Assembly: GCF_000330505.1 (NCBI RefSeq)
Contig: NW_004443692.1
Location: forward strand, 558,540 to 615,984
Direction: 5' to 3'
DNA: 57,445 nt
Source: Entamoeba invadens IP1
Lineage: Eukaryota; Evosea; Mastigamoebida; Endamoebidae
In this document: one piece after another, positions 9,801 through 19,673 of the stretch
How positions within the stretch are numbered: the stretch's first letter is position 1
How the letters are laid out: the number at the start of each line of letters is the position of its first letter
Notes under the pieces: model-generated
What the model was told of the DNA's origin: nothing
The model's input: the letters and a program-made list of their open reading frames with translations, nothing else
Database searches by the model: none
Made by a program: the position numbers and the translations under genes

Positions 9801-10919
9801 ATGGAAAAGCCTGTTGTCTTCGACTTTGGTTCCCAGTCGTGCCGTGTCGGGTTTTCCGGGGAGTCAGTCCCATCGCACATTTTTCCCACTTTTGTTGGCC
9901 TTCCCAAAGAAACTTCGACACTCAAACCCGACATGTACGTCGGAGAAATCTTGAAAGAAAGACGCCGCGACTTCACGATCTCCTCGCCTGTGAGAAATGG
10001 AACAATCGAAGACATGTCGATGGTCTCTGCAATCATTAAACACTCTTTTGAAGTTACTGAGAGTTACGGTTCACCCGTCTTATTGACTGAACCGGCACTT
10101 AACCCAAAACACATCAGAGAGAAAACAGCACAACTGATGTTTGAGCGCTTTAAAACGCCACTGTTGTACTTTTCAATGCAGCCGATACTCTCACTCTTTG
10201 CTGCGGAAAAGATTGATGGGTTGGTCGTTGACTCTGGAGCCGATGTGACGCAGTTTATACCCGTCTATGAGGGTTTTGTCATTTCAAATTGTGTGACAAA
10301 GCAATATTTGGCTGGAAACGATTTGCTTGAGTATTTGGTTTCGACCATTGGAGAGAAACGGGATGTGAACGTGACAACTGCCGCCGCCAAAGAAGTTTTG
10401 GAACAACAAGTCAAGAGAGAGTGTATTGTAGCAGTTGATGTGTTGGATGTCGTTCGTCTTTCTGAAGACCCAGAACTTGCTCGGACGTATTCATTACCCG
10501 ATGGCACATCTTTCACCATTGAAGAAGAGCGCTTCTTGTGTCCAGAAGTCCTCTTCCAACCGCAACTATTTGTGAGTGGAGACTCTATGGTACAAGGTAT
10601 AGACACTGCGGTGTATGATACAATCATGAAGTGTGATATTGATTTGCGACGAAGACTATTTGAAAACATCTTGTGTGTTGGGGGGAATACGATGTATCAA
10701 GGCTTTGCGGAACGCGTGCAAAAGGGTGTTCAGACGATGGCGAATGAAACGATTAGTGTTTGTGTCGAAGCTCCCGAAGATCGAATGTATTCTTCTTGGG
10801 TGGGTGGATCGATATTTGCGTCTGTTGCGCAATTTGACAAATTGGCGATCAACAGTTTTGAATACGAAGAGTTTGGAGCGGAAATTGTGAATAAGAAATG
10901 CAAATTATCGCACGACTGA
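9801..10919 (+). CDS. Divergent actin or actin-related protein
   Basis: The protein has 372 residues, close to conventional actin, and is actin-like along its whole length. Recognisable parts are VVFDFGSQSCRVGFSGE (phosphate-1 loop), a Y/VGEILKERRRDFTISSPVRNGTIEDM segment (actin 'YPIEHGIVTNWDDM'), LLTEPALNPK, VVDSGADVT (phosphate-2 loop), SLPDGTSFTIEEERFLCPE, NILCVGGNTMYQGF and the SSWVGGSIFAS block. Identity to conventional actin is low, and the C-terminus ends NKKCKLSHD instead of ...RKCF. It could be an orphan ARP or a lineage-specific actin-like protein. It does not show the large insertions typical of Arp5, Arp8 or Arp4. The start follows AAATCTCATTCCAAG. Confidence 0.85.
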   Translation: MEKPVVFDFGSQSCRVGFSGESVPSHIFPTFVGLPKETSTLKPDMYVGEILKERRRDFTISSPVRNGTIEDMSMVSAIIKHSFEVTESYGSPVLLTEPALNPKHIREKTAQLMFERFKTPLLYFSMQPILSLFAAEKIDGLVVDSGADVTQFIPVYEGFVISNCVTKQYLAGNDLLEYLVSTIGEKRDVNVTTAAAKEVLEQQVKRECIVAVDVLDVVRLSEDPELARTYSLPDGTSFTIEEERFLCPEVLFQPQLFVSGDSMVQGIDTAVYDTIMKCDIDLRRRLFENILCVGGNTMYQGFAERVQKGVQTMANETISVCVEAPEDRMYSSWVGGSIFASVAQFDKLAINSFEYEEFGAEIVNKKCKLSHD

Positions 10920-10986
10920 AACCACAAGCAAACAAACACTGAAAAATTGAGTAGAGGCAACCGTATTAATATCAATTTAATTATCA

Positions 10987-12592
10987 CTACGATTTCTTTT
11001 TGTTGACAATGAAATACGCCCCCTCGGTATATGACTCGTTGTACTTGGAGTAATACGCTTGTTCAACGGTTGCTTTATTGAAAGTAAAATTGTACGACTT
11101 GATGCCCTGCATTTGAGTGGATTTCTACGTTATAATATACTAAAATGCGAACAAACGAGTATGCCATAATTGTCTTGAGAATGTGAGTAATAGTCGAAGT
11201 ATGTGGTATAAGGCATTAAACCATAGAAGCATCTTTCCAATTCGGAGTTTCCGTGGGGATGGATTTCGGGATAGAAAATGGTTTCCATCTTTTCTGGCCA
11301 TCCTTCGATTTCTAAGGCACACTCATCCTCATTCTCCCTTTTAAGTGTGATCTTTCCATTGTTGAATTTGGGTTGTTTGCCATCCCCACAGATATAATAC
11401 GTTTGATTTACATCGTCGTTTTTAAGTAATTCGATGACATCTGGAAATTGGTCTGAATTGTTCACATTGAATTTCAGACGGGTCGGTGGAAATACACTTT
11501 TGAGTTCATCAAAATACGAAATCCACGAATCGAATGAAAATGTGTTGCCACAATAAAACATGTCTTCCGTCGCACTGATCATACCTAAGTAATATTCTTT
11601 GGTGTGCCCAAGTTGTTGCCCTCGTATGATAAACCCTTCATCGTTCCAGCCAACAATGATTGCAGAAGAGACGTCTCCTTCGTGGAAGTGCAATTGATCC
11701 GTTTTATATTTGCCGTCAGGACCCTGTGCTCGGGTGCATCTCACATTTGGCTCAGAAACATTGCCAACATTGCGACACCGCTTGTAGTATGCCACACTCA
11801 TTACAAGTGGAAGATTTTTGTGGTACAAAAACTGCTTTATATCCGTTGGGTTGTATAAATGGACATCATAAGACATATTCACACTCACATTCATCTTACT
11901 CACATCACTCCAACTCGAATTCAAATCGTTGAATGATGACAAATTCTTCAGGACTTGAACAGTAATTGTTTGTCCACTCTCTGCCATTACATCATATGGG
12001 AGGCCACTATACCCACCAAACTTACTATAATAGTCACAGTAATTCTTCATCTTGGGAGACTTGTTTTCAGCACCACACAAACTCTCCACAACACCATCAA
12101 CTACTTTTCAGTTCAAACGCATCTCTTAATTTGAAATGGATCAAACAAAGATGTTAACAAACGACCATCACCATTGACTGTAACATAATTATTTGATGCA
12201 AGGTTGACATTCTCGTGTAAATAACTTGTGTACATCAAAGATAAATAATACCCAGCAACTGATGTGTAATCAAATGTTGCATTTCCCTGTCCATAATAAA
12301 GGCTGTCTTTCATAGGCTTCCTAGCCAAAAAGGCGATATTAGGCAATTGAAGTGAATACGTCGTCGGAAGTTGTGAGTCGTTATAATACTGTTTAATCGT
12401 CTCCGTTTGGATAATCACATTGATGTTAACTTTCAAGATCACTCCGATGATCGCAAATTGAAGCACAATCAATAACCCCCAGAGTAAACACCCCGGTCCA
12501 TACGTCCGGACTTTGTAGTCTATTTCTATACGAACCGATTGAAAATAGTTCAACACCTTTTTCCAATTCGGCTTCCTCCAACTCATCCCCAT
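10987..12592 (-). CDS. Membrane-anchored C1 (papain-like) pseudoprotease, 3 exons
   Basis: Exons are 12592-12163, 12100-11157 and 11106-10987, giving 497 residues. Intron 1 is 62 nt (GTTTGT to TAG, phase 1). Intron 2 is 50 nt ending CAG; an earlier TAG would make it 32 nt and stay in frame. A single membrane helix lies near residues 33-55 with a basic cytosolic N-terminus, as in the membrane-bound CP-C type proteases of Entamoeba. The papain fold is traceable: QGNATFDYTSVAGYYLSLMY sits where 'QGxCGSCW' is expected, and GDVSSAIIVGWNDEGFIIRG sits where 'HAVxxVGY' is expected. The catalytic Cys and His are replaced and no NSWG motif follows. It is probably an inactive relative used for binding. 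The start follows AGAACTGAAAAAGC. Confidence 0.7.
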
Positions 12593-12601
12593 TGCTTTTT
12601 C

Positions 12602-12607
12602 AGTTCT
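12602..12607 (-). promoter_or_regulatory. GAAC core promoter motif
   Basis: AGAACTGAAAAAGC on the minus strand directly precedes the ATG at 12592 and closely resembles the elements before the OST48 and ERGIC3 genes. Confidence 0.55.
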
Positions 12608-12715
12608 ATTTAGTATAGAAAATCAATATTATATAAATCTAATTCAAATCAATTCTAATGTGCCAATCCATGCTTCTAAAATATTTCCTTATTGATATAG
12701 AAATCCATTAATCAA

Positions 12716-13707
12716 TCATTTCTGTTTTGTAAATACAACGGTCTCCGCTGATGCCTTCGCATTCGTTTGCTCTTGTTTAAACGCCGCAAGACCAAGGGAA
12801 CATAACGTCTGTGCTAAAACACTTGCACCCCATTCCTCATCAACTAATGTATACTTCTCTCCCTCATACTTCTGCCCGCTTTTTGCAAGTTGCATTCCGT
12901 TGTATTTAAACCCGTCGTGTCGTGCTATAATTCAATTCTTAATCCACACACAATAGAATAATTATTCCTATTTTAACTATAAATATAGTAAACTCGTGAG
13001 AAGAACAAACAGACAAATGCCTTCAACTCCCTCTGGCTAATGGATGTACCTTTAACCACAACAGCCTTAATCTTGATGAACTTCAACACATTCAGCAATG
13101 TTAGATGTTTGATTGCATTGTTTGAGATATCGAGAAATTGAATAGTATTGCCAAATGGTGTGTTTACAAAAGGGTCCAAGCACGTCGGTGTCAAATTGTT
13201 ATTTGCACAGACGAGCGAAACGAGTGGTACGTCTTTCAACTGCGACAAAATAGCGTCGGAGACGTTGCACTCGCTAACGTTTAAGTGCTTTAACAATGGC
13301 ATTGCTGCGATTACGTCCATTGAATTCATCGGGAGTGTGGTTGCCGCCAAATTGAGTCTCTCGATGTTGCCCATATTTTTTGTGTTCACAAAAAGGGTGA
13401 CCAACGAATGTGAAGCGTCAAGTGACCTCAAACTCTCCGGTAAAAACTGAAGTGCGTAGTTCGGGGTTTTCCGTGGTAACGAGAATTCGACTGGAAATGG
13501 TGGTTTTGTTAGCATGTGACACAGCACTTTATATCGACAGAGTGCGCATCGGCACTTTGAAATTCTCGAGTTTTTGTGAGGGGGGATATTTGTTTCCAAA
13601 AGTTTCTTAGTAAGGACGTTAAGTAATTGGAAGAGGTATTGGTGCTCTTCGACATCGCTTGGAATTTCAACGTGACGATTGACCAATTGATCGTATAACT
13701 TCTGCAT
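12716..13707 (-). CDS. Leucine-rich-repeat protein with separate C-terminal exon
   Basis: Exon 1 (13707-13011) encodes a helical N-terminus with a Cys cluster (ISKCRCALCRYKVLCHM) and four or five leucine-rich repeats (ERLNLAATTLP, LKHLNVSECNVSD, LVSLVCANNNLTP, IQFLDISNNAIKH). Without splicing the frame runs on into nonsense and stops at 12973. A GTTTGT donor at 13010 and TAG acceptor at 12925 (86 nt, phase 1) join it to exon 2 (12924-12716), which encodes SRHDGFKYNGMQLAKSGQKY and a conserved-looking tail. The total is 301 residues. The start codon at 13707 is the first ATG in frame. The role is unknown; LRRs bind protein partners. Confidence 0.72.
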
Positions 13708-13957
13708 CGCCTTCAATTAAGTTTCTTTGTTTCTCTTTAATAGTTTCCTTACTTACTATATTAGTACATATTTTTTAATAGATAATATCGTAATTTAATT
13801 TATTATAATATATAATAGTATATTTTATAATATACAATAAAATATTATAAATTAATAATAAAATAATTTTATTATTATTCTTTTACAATAGTATAGAACC
13901 ATAATATATAATAAAAAATACTAATTAAAAATTCTATTCGAAAGAGTCTGTTTTATA

Positions 13958-14588
13958 TCATAAAAGTGTACAAATCTTTTTCTTTTGAACTTTTTCCTCC
14001 TGAACCGTTTTTGGAGCTCTTCGACGGATTTCTCTCACAACCGATTGAAAAGATTCGAGGACATTTATCTTGTTCTTTGCAGAAGTCTCATAACAGGGGC
14101 AATCCCATTCAGATGCCAACTTTTTCAATTCCTCATTTGATACTTCTCGCATCTCTTCTAAATCACATTTGTTACCAACAATCACTATGGGAAACTTTTC
14201 ATTATGATCCTTTTCGAGAACTCTATAGAGCAAATCATCTAAGTTGGATATCTCTAAGAATGAGGTTTTCGAGATAATTGAGTAGACACCTATAAAGCCA
14301 TCGCCACTGCGAATGTATTGGTCTCGAAGACTGGTGTATTCCTCTTGCCCTGCTGTGTCTCGCTAAGTGTCATTCAATTTTATATTAAACATGATAAAAA
14401 TATAACAAGTTAGAACAAACAATACTTAATGGAATCATTTGCCCATCTACATTTATTGTTGTGTTAAATGAGTTTTCCACGGTCGGATTATACGCCGTCA
14501 TAAATATACCATTCACAAGTTGAACGGTCAGTGAAGACTTCCCCACAGCTCCAGAACCTAACATAACTATCACAAACTGTTTGGACAT
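13958..14588 (-). CDS. Ras/Rap-family small GTPase (2 exons)
   Basis: Exons 14588-14421 and 14362-13958 encode 190 residues. The 58-nt intron (GTTTGT to TAG, phase 0) interrupts the frame right before the DTAGQEEY switch II motif. All G boxes are present: GSGAVGKS (11-18), effector loop YNPTVENSF (33-41), DTAGQEEY, NKCDL and ETSAK. It ends KKKICTLL; the CTLL box ends in leucine, which predicts geranylgeranylation. The phosphate loop and effector loop are closer to Ras/Rap than to Rho or Rab. The position equivalent to Ras Gly12 is Ser and Gly13 is Gly; Ser is unusual at that place and may affect hydrolysis. It acts as a GTP-dependent switch at membranes. Confidence 0.93.
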
Positions 14589-15862
14589 TGTACGCTTACT
14601 GAATATTTAGTGCTTAAATGTGCTATTTTTAAAGTGGAGTTTTTGATTATTAAACTTCCAAGAACCAATTGTCTCGGCGTTATTTCCATTTGGTCCATTT
14701 AAAAAATAGATAAACAATTGTTACCCAAAGTTATACGTAAAAGGAAAGCTAATGGTAACAAATTAAAAAACAAGGTCATCATAAGTTCTTTATGTCAATG
14801 GGTTGAGCATCACCTTACTTATTTTTAATCACATGTTTTGGTAATCTTTAAAATAAAAATGGATTTCCTTCATTGAAAAATAAAAGAAGTTCTATTTTCT
14901 ACTTCTTTTTACCAATTATACCACCATCTGGTTGAATAATTGATGTGTTTTTAATTAATTCTTTAGATAATAAATTATTGAAAATGTATGGTTTGGTCGA
15001 AACAACATGAAAGATATTATTATTATTAAATAATAGTTCACTTTTGTAACTTTTCCCATTACAAATAGATTAATAAAAAAATAATTCTATCTTTTTTTGG
15101 TGTGTTGTTTCTCTTTTTGTCACAACATTTTATTTTTTTTTATATAACTTTTTTATATTATAAATATAATAAATATATATATTTTTTTACTATTTTCTAT
15201 TATTAATTTATTTAACTAAAAATAAAAAATTTTTTACAATCGAATAACAAAAAAATTATCAAAATAAAATATTTCGGCAAAATATGACAGAAGTAAAACA
15301 ACTAAAATGAAACTTTTCGTACAGACAATAACATATTTTAATATTAAATTGTAAATTAATTATTAAACATAATAAATAAAGTAATAGTAATTTTTATTAA
15401 AATAAGTTATATAATATTAACTATTATATTTATAATAAAAAATAACATATTATAATATGATATATATATAATATTAGGGTGCGCAACCGAGAATTTTCTT
15501 ATCAAAAATTAGTATCGAAAAACNNNNNNNNNNNNNNNNNNNNNNNNNNNNNNNNNNNNNNNNNNNNNNNNNNNNNNNNNNNNNNNNNNNNNNNNNNNNN
15601 NNNNNNNNNNNNNNNNNNNNNNNCACCCTAATATAATATTATATTATATCTATATGTATAATATAGATTATAACATATATATTAATTATTATATAGTATA
15701 ATCGAATATATCTTGAATAAAAATTAATTAAAAATTTATGTTATTAATTATAGAATTATTACTTCACTTATTTATACTTGAAACACAATAAGAACTTCAA
15801 TAACAGATTAAAGAAATGAAACCCTTGAATAAAAATGAATTTAACACACAGACAACGTCCAT
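14589..15862. other. Long AT-rich spacer with an assembly gap
   Basis: About 1.3 kb between the Ras gene and the EF-hand gene. Sequence from 15160 to 15480 is almost pure A/T. There is a run of 100 N at 15524-15623 flanked by inverted repeats (see the mobile-element entry). On the minus strand a 56-codon stop-free stretch near 14925-15065 ends IIQPDGGIIGKKK, but it lacks a start and is rich in N, K, I and L, as random AT-rich DNA would be. Confidence 0.5.
15477..15628. mobile_element. Probable terminal-inverted-repeat element, interior lost in gap
   Basis: ATATTAGGGTG (15471-15481) and its exact complement CACCCTAATAT (15624-15634) face each other across the 100-N gap. Inside the left copy follows GCGCAACCGAGAATTTTC, much richer in G/C than the surroundings. 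If the element starts at GGGTG it is flanked on both sides by TA, the target duplication of Tc1/mariner-type transposons. The gap length of exactly 100 is a placeholder, so the true size is unknown. A simple assembly break at a palindrome is the alternative. Confidence 0.45.
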
Positions 15863-16348
15863 CTAATGCACAGGAGTTTTCTTTGTTGTACAGCTTTCGG
15901 CTTTTCTTTCTTGTGCTTTTTGTTCTTCTAGCATCGACATGAATTCGTCTAAGCTGATTTTACCGTCTTTATTTCCGTCGAGAAGGTGAATGAATGAGTC
16001 CAAGTCCTGTTTGTCTGGGGAGAACCCAGTCGTTTGACACAGTTTAATGAAGTCTTTCCTTTCAACTTGACCATCACCATTAGTGTCCATCAACGTGAAT
16101 AAAGCGCCGTATAAACTTCTTTCACTACCATCAGGCATACTAGCGAGTGCGCGAGCGAGTCGTTTAAATTCGGGGTATCGCAGTTCGTTGTCGTCGTTTG
16201 AGTCTGCCAATTTGAAAAAGAGGGCAAGGGAGTCCACGTCTTTGATTTCGACCAACGATGATACCACGGTGATAAACTCCTTTTCTCCTATTGCACCCGA
16301 GTGGTCTGCGTCCATTTGTTTAAAAAGCTTGCGTAACTTCTTGTCCAT
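15863..16348 (-). CDS. Four-EF-hand calcium-binding protein
   Basis: The 161-residue protein has four EF-hand loops in two pairs: DADHSGAIGEKE, DSNDDNELRYPE, DTNGDGQVERKD and DGNKDGKISLDE. Loops 1, 3 and 4 have the expected acidic residues at positions 1, 3, 5 and 12; loop 2 has DDNE in the middle and is probably weaker. The layout is calmodulin-like but with a longer linker (SMPDGSERSLYGAL) and a charged C-terminal tail ending KKTPVH, so it is not calmodulin itself. It resembles the many small calcium-sensor proteins of Entamoeba. It is intronless, and a GAAACTGAAAAAAC element lies upstream. Confidence 0.9.
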   Translation of the reverse strand: MDKKLRKLFKQMDADHSGAIGEKEFITVVSSLVEIKDVDSLALFFKLADSNDDNELRYPEFKRLARALASMPDGSERSLYGALFTLMDTNGDGQVERKDFIKLCQTTGFSPDKQDLDSFIHLLDGNKDGKISLDEFMSMLEEQKAQERKAESCTTKKTPVH

Positions 16349-17056
16349 TAGCTGTGTGTGGTTGTAATGTTTTTTCAGTTTCTTTTTCTCTTGTTGCTAT
16401 TTTTGAGAGGGAATACACTTTTGGGAATGTCACTTATCATTTAATATAAAAAAAGGCTAGAAATGCAAACTGTTTTCAAAATATGGTTTTTTCAAGTTGA
16501 TTCTTCTAAATTATTAGAGAGAGTTGTATCGAGTTACTAATAGTACTTTAGGTCGGTATTTATTATTTTTAATGGTATTGAAGACCATAAGTAATACTTT
16601 CCATTCGCTCGGTTAACACTTAAAATAACACCTCAAATTTTTTTAATTGACTTGTTGTTCTGGGATTTACTTATTTTTATGATATTTTCCCTAATTTAAG
16701 CAATGTAAAATAACGCAATTTATAAATATCTAAATATCGGGAAACATTCTTTATAAACCCGAGATTTCCCAAATGTTAGAACACTTAAAGTTTGTTCAAT
16801 TTTATTTAAAGGGTAAAAATAATTCAATGTTATTAACAATACAAGTTGATTGAATTATACTTTTTATTTATTATTTATATTAAATATTTATTATTCCAAC
16901 ATTATAATTAATAGTTGATATTAAATAGATACATAAGATTTCAATTAACTATACAAATAGCTTATTCTAAACTATAAAGAAGTATAAGGATAGAAACATT
17001 ACTTCTCAACAATTCCTTCCAATCTCAACCGAAAAAAAATCAGAGTTGAAGTTTGA
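16349..17056. other. Spacer, AT-rich, divergent promoter region
   Basis: About 700 bp between two divergent genes. Stops are dense in all frames and I see no RNA gene or repeat. The A/T content is highest at 16840-16960. Confidence 0.45.
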
Positions 17057-18091
17057 ATGAAAAGCATCAGAGATGTGACACCGTTCAAGTTATTAAACGA
17101 AACTATTAAGACATTAATATCAGCTTTGGTCGACTCAGAAAAAGAAACTGAGTCGTACATCTCATTTTTGACAACAAAAAATATCACAGACACGGAAGGG
17201 AAAACACTAGAGGAAAGCATTTCTCACATTGAAAGCATTCTTTCAAGTGTTGACGAGATAGTCACTCGTCGAAATAAAGTGATCGAACAGAACAAGCTTG
17301 CACTAACTTTATTGACAACTACTCAAGAGAGTATAACTCATATGATCGACTCGTGTTCAAACACAGAGATTTCGACGGTCGAAGGCACAAACGAACTGAT
17401 TAAGATGCTTATCGACAAAGAGTCGGAGAAGTTGGATCGCGACATTAAACCGCTACAACAAGCTATCACACAACGAACAGAAGCATTTGACGCGCGTCGT
17501 CGTGCTCTCCAAGCACGAATGAAATTTTTAGTAGTTGGGGACAGTGAGGTTGAAAATCGGCTTGAAGACTTTGTGACGGCATACGACATGAAACAGCTTG
17601 AAAGTTGGACTGAGAAAAAGATAGGAGGGATCATCTTTGATAGTGCTGTTGATGACTGGGGGAAGCGGAGTAGTGTCTTCTGTCAGCGAGTTGTTGGGAA
17701 GAAAGATGTAGTGATAGTTGTGAAAGACAGTGACAACAATGTGTTTGGTGGGTATGTGAAATCGGAGATAGATGGTTTCAATAAGAGTATAGTAGATTCG
17801 AAGTCCTTTTTGTTCTCGTTGGAGTCACTTGGAAGACTCCCCAAGCAGATGCGGTTTGCCATTCGCTCCGACAAAGCAATGAAAGCCTTTTTATGTTTTG
17901 ATCAAAACAGTGATGAGCTCTTTGCGTTTGGAGTTGATGGGTTCGACATTGGGATCAAGAAGAATGGGAATGGTGAAAGTTATTGTTTCCAATATATGTT
18001 TGATTATGGTGGGCTGAAGAATGCTTTGTGTGGACGACAGCACCCCGGGACATTTCAGCCCACTCGAATCGTATGTTTGCAAATGGTATGA
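17057..18091 (+). CDS. Coiled-coil plus TLDc domain protein
   Basis: The protein has 344 residues. Residues 1-180 are predominantly helical coiled coil (for example TTKNITDTEGKTLEESISHI). The C-terminal half is a TLDc domain: KKIGGIIFDSAVDDWGKRSS, VVIVVKDSDNNVFGGYV and FLFSLE match the family's start, and the end contains the glycine-rich beta strands (FAFGVDGFDIGIKKNGNGES). TLDc proteins in animals protect against oxidative stress and regulate the V-ATPase; Entamoeba carries many copies of unknown role. The family usually continues with a 'FEVWG'-like end; here it ends RIVCLQMV, so the last strand is divergent. Confidence 0.82.
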   Translation: MKSIRDVTPFKLLNETIKTLISALVDSEKETESYISFLTTKNITDTEGKTLEESISHIESILSSVDEIVTRRNKVIEQNKLALTLLTTTQESITHMIDSCSNTEISTVEGTNELIKMLIDKESEKLDRDIKPLQQAITQRTEAFDARRRALQARMKFLVVGDSEVENRLEDFVTAYDMKQLESWTEKKIGGIIFDSAVDDWGKRSSVFCQRVVGKKDVVIVVKDSDNNVFGGYVKSEIDGFNKSIVDSKSFLFSLESLGRLPKQMRFAIRSDKAMKAFLCFDQNSDELFAFGVDGFDIGIKKNGNGESYCFQYMFDYGGLKNALCGRQHPGTFQPTRIVCLQMV

Positions 18092-18374
18092 AGCCTCTTC
18101 CTGTTTTTAAGTGATTTTTTTAATTTAATTAAATTTAATTATGTGAGTTACAGTTTTGCGTCAAAGTCTGAACGTCAAACAAATCTTTTCAAACACCAAA
18201 GAAAATACAAATAGAATTGATTGTGTTAGAAGAGGGATTTTTCAAAGACTAAAAAGGGAAAATGATTTTATCTTTTTCTCTTAAGTGTTTTCCAAAAAGT
18301 GGAGAACAAATTGAAAACAATTGCCTGCCAGTCAAAACCACACAATCGGGAAGATTCGCAAATTTTTGAAAAAG

Positions 18375-18380
18375 TGAACT
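18375..18380 (+). promoter_or_regulatory. GAAC core promoter motif
   Basis: TGAACTAAAAATG: the motif ends four bases before the ATG at 18385. If it is a genuine promoter element with the usual spacing, transcription may begin after that ATG, and a later in-frame ATG at 18451 would be the start. Confidence 0.45.
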
Positions 18381-18384
18381 AAAA

Positions 18385-19549
18385 ATGAGTGTGTCATGTA
18401 GGGTTGCGTTACAATTTGAGTTAAGCGTCATCTGGAATTGTTTTTTACGGATGAGCGAAAATGAAAGTACATATGAGAAGTACCAAATTCCATACCAAAA
18501 ACTGTTTATGGCGGCAGAGTATATAATAGTGGCTATCCTTTGTATTGTACAAACAGTTCGCATTCTTTGTAATCAGTTTGTTTCATATAAAACTGTATGT
18601 TGTGGGCAATAATGCAAATGAAACAACTGACTTCCAGTCACCGTTTTTGTGGGTTCCAAAACCTTCTCATCCTTTCCGCGTTTTGTTGGTGCTGCTTTCG
18701 GATCTTCGACATATTGTTCTCGTTTTTCTTTTTATTGTATACTATTCTCAACACGTCTCCTTCAGACTCGACAAGCCCCACGCCGGAGTGGCTTATTTCG
18801 GAGTTTGTTTTTTCTTATCATATATATTATATAAGTACTATATATTAGATTATCAATTGATGTCTAGCATCTCGAGTTTTGTGATGGTCATTATTTTGTC
18901 ATCATTGGTCTATTATTTTGCGTTTTTAATTCACGAGGACAACTGGGGGAGAATGAAGAAAATAGTGATTGTAGTTTTGGTGATTCTCAATATATTCCAC
19001 ATAGTGACTCTTTCAGCCATTGACATTACACTGATGTTTAAAAATGACGAGTACTTGACGGTGTTAACAATGGCATTTGCTACTGTCTCCTATTTTTGTG
19101 TATTAGTTGGGTTATGTTATGTCTCCATTCGAGTGTTTTCCGTCAGTCCACACAAGTTAGAACAAAGCCATCCCAGTCCAAAATCGATGGGGATAGCGGG
19201 TATTATCATTTCGATATGTGTTTCAACGCGGTTCATCTATGACTTTGGGTCAGCGGTTGCAGGGAAATCTCTTTTAGCACTCTTGTGCGACGACACGACT
19301 GGGAAGAACATTGCTTCAATCTGTTACAACAACCCCGAGTCGGTGGTCATCTTTGCAGACATCATCGAATTTCTGTTGATGACGTTTTGGGAGATCATCC
19401 CCCTCTCAACACTCCTTGTGTTATTCTGGAACGTCCCAAAGAGCAAAACTTATAACCCGTTTGAGAACTTGTTCAAGGCCACTGACGCGGAGGAAAATTC
19501 GTCGACAGACGTCGCGGAATCGACGCCGTTCATCGAAATCAACGAATAA
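18385..19549 (+). CDS. Multi-pass (probably 7TM) membrane protein, GPR137/TOM1-like
   Basis: Exons 18385-18579 and 18638-19549 give 368 residues (346 if translation starts at 18451). The 58-nt intron opens GTTTCA and closes CAG after ACTGACTTC, phase 0; CAG is the only acceptor that keeps frame. The joined protein has about seven hydrophobic segments: one in exon 1 (YIIVAILCIVQTVRIL) and six in exon 2. The last helix (FADIIEFLLMTFWEIIPLST) followed by LLVLFWNVPKSK resembles the end of the plant TOM1/THH1 and animal GPR137 families ('EILPSALVLFILRKLPPKR'). Those families act at lysosomal or vacuolar membranes. The acidic tail ends ESTPFIEINE. The family assignment is tentative. Confidence 0.65.
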
Positions 19550-19673
19550 CAGAAAAACGTAAAATATGTTTTTTATTGTTTGTATCACATGAAATTCCGA
19601 TTTTCTGTGACACTTTGTCACATTTTGCATAGTAAAAAGAATAAAAAAGAACTAAAACTAGTGAATAGAGTAC

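Noticed and set aside
12101..12118. 18-nt intron GTTTGA to TAG joining the two main frames of the pseudoprotease
   Set aside because: Too short to be spliced. The 62-nt intron starting at the upstream GTTTGT gives the correct frame.
14925..15065. 56-codon minus-strand frame ending IIQPDGGIIGKKK
   Set aside because: No ATG, no acceptor in reach and dominated by N, K, I and L.
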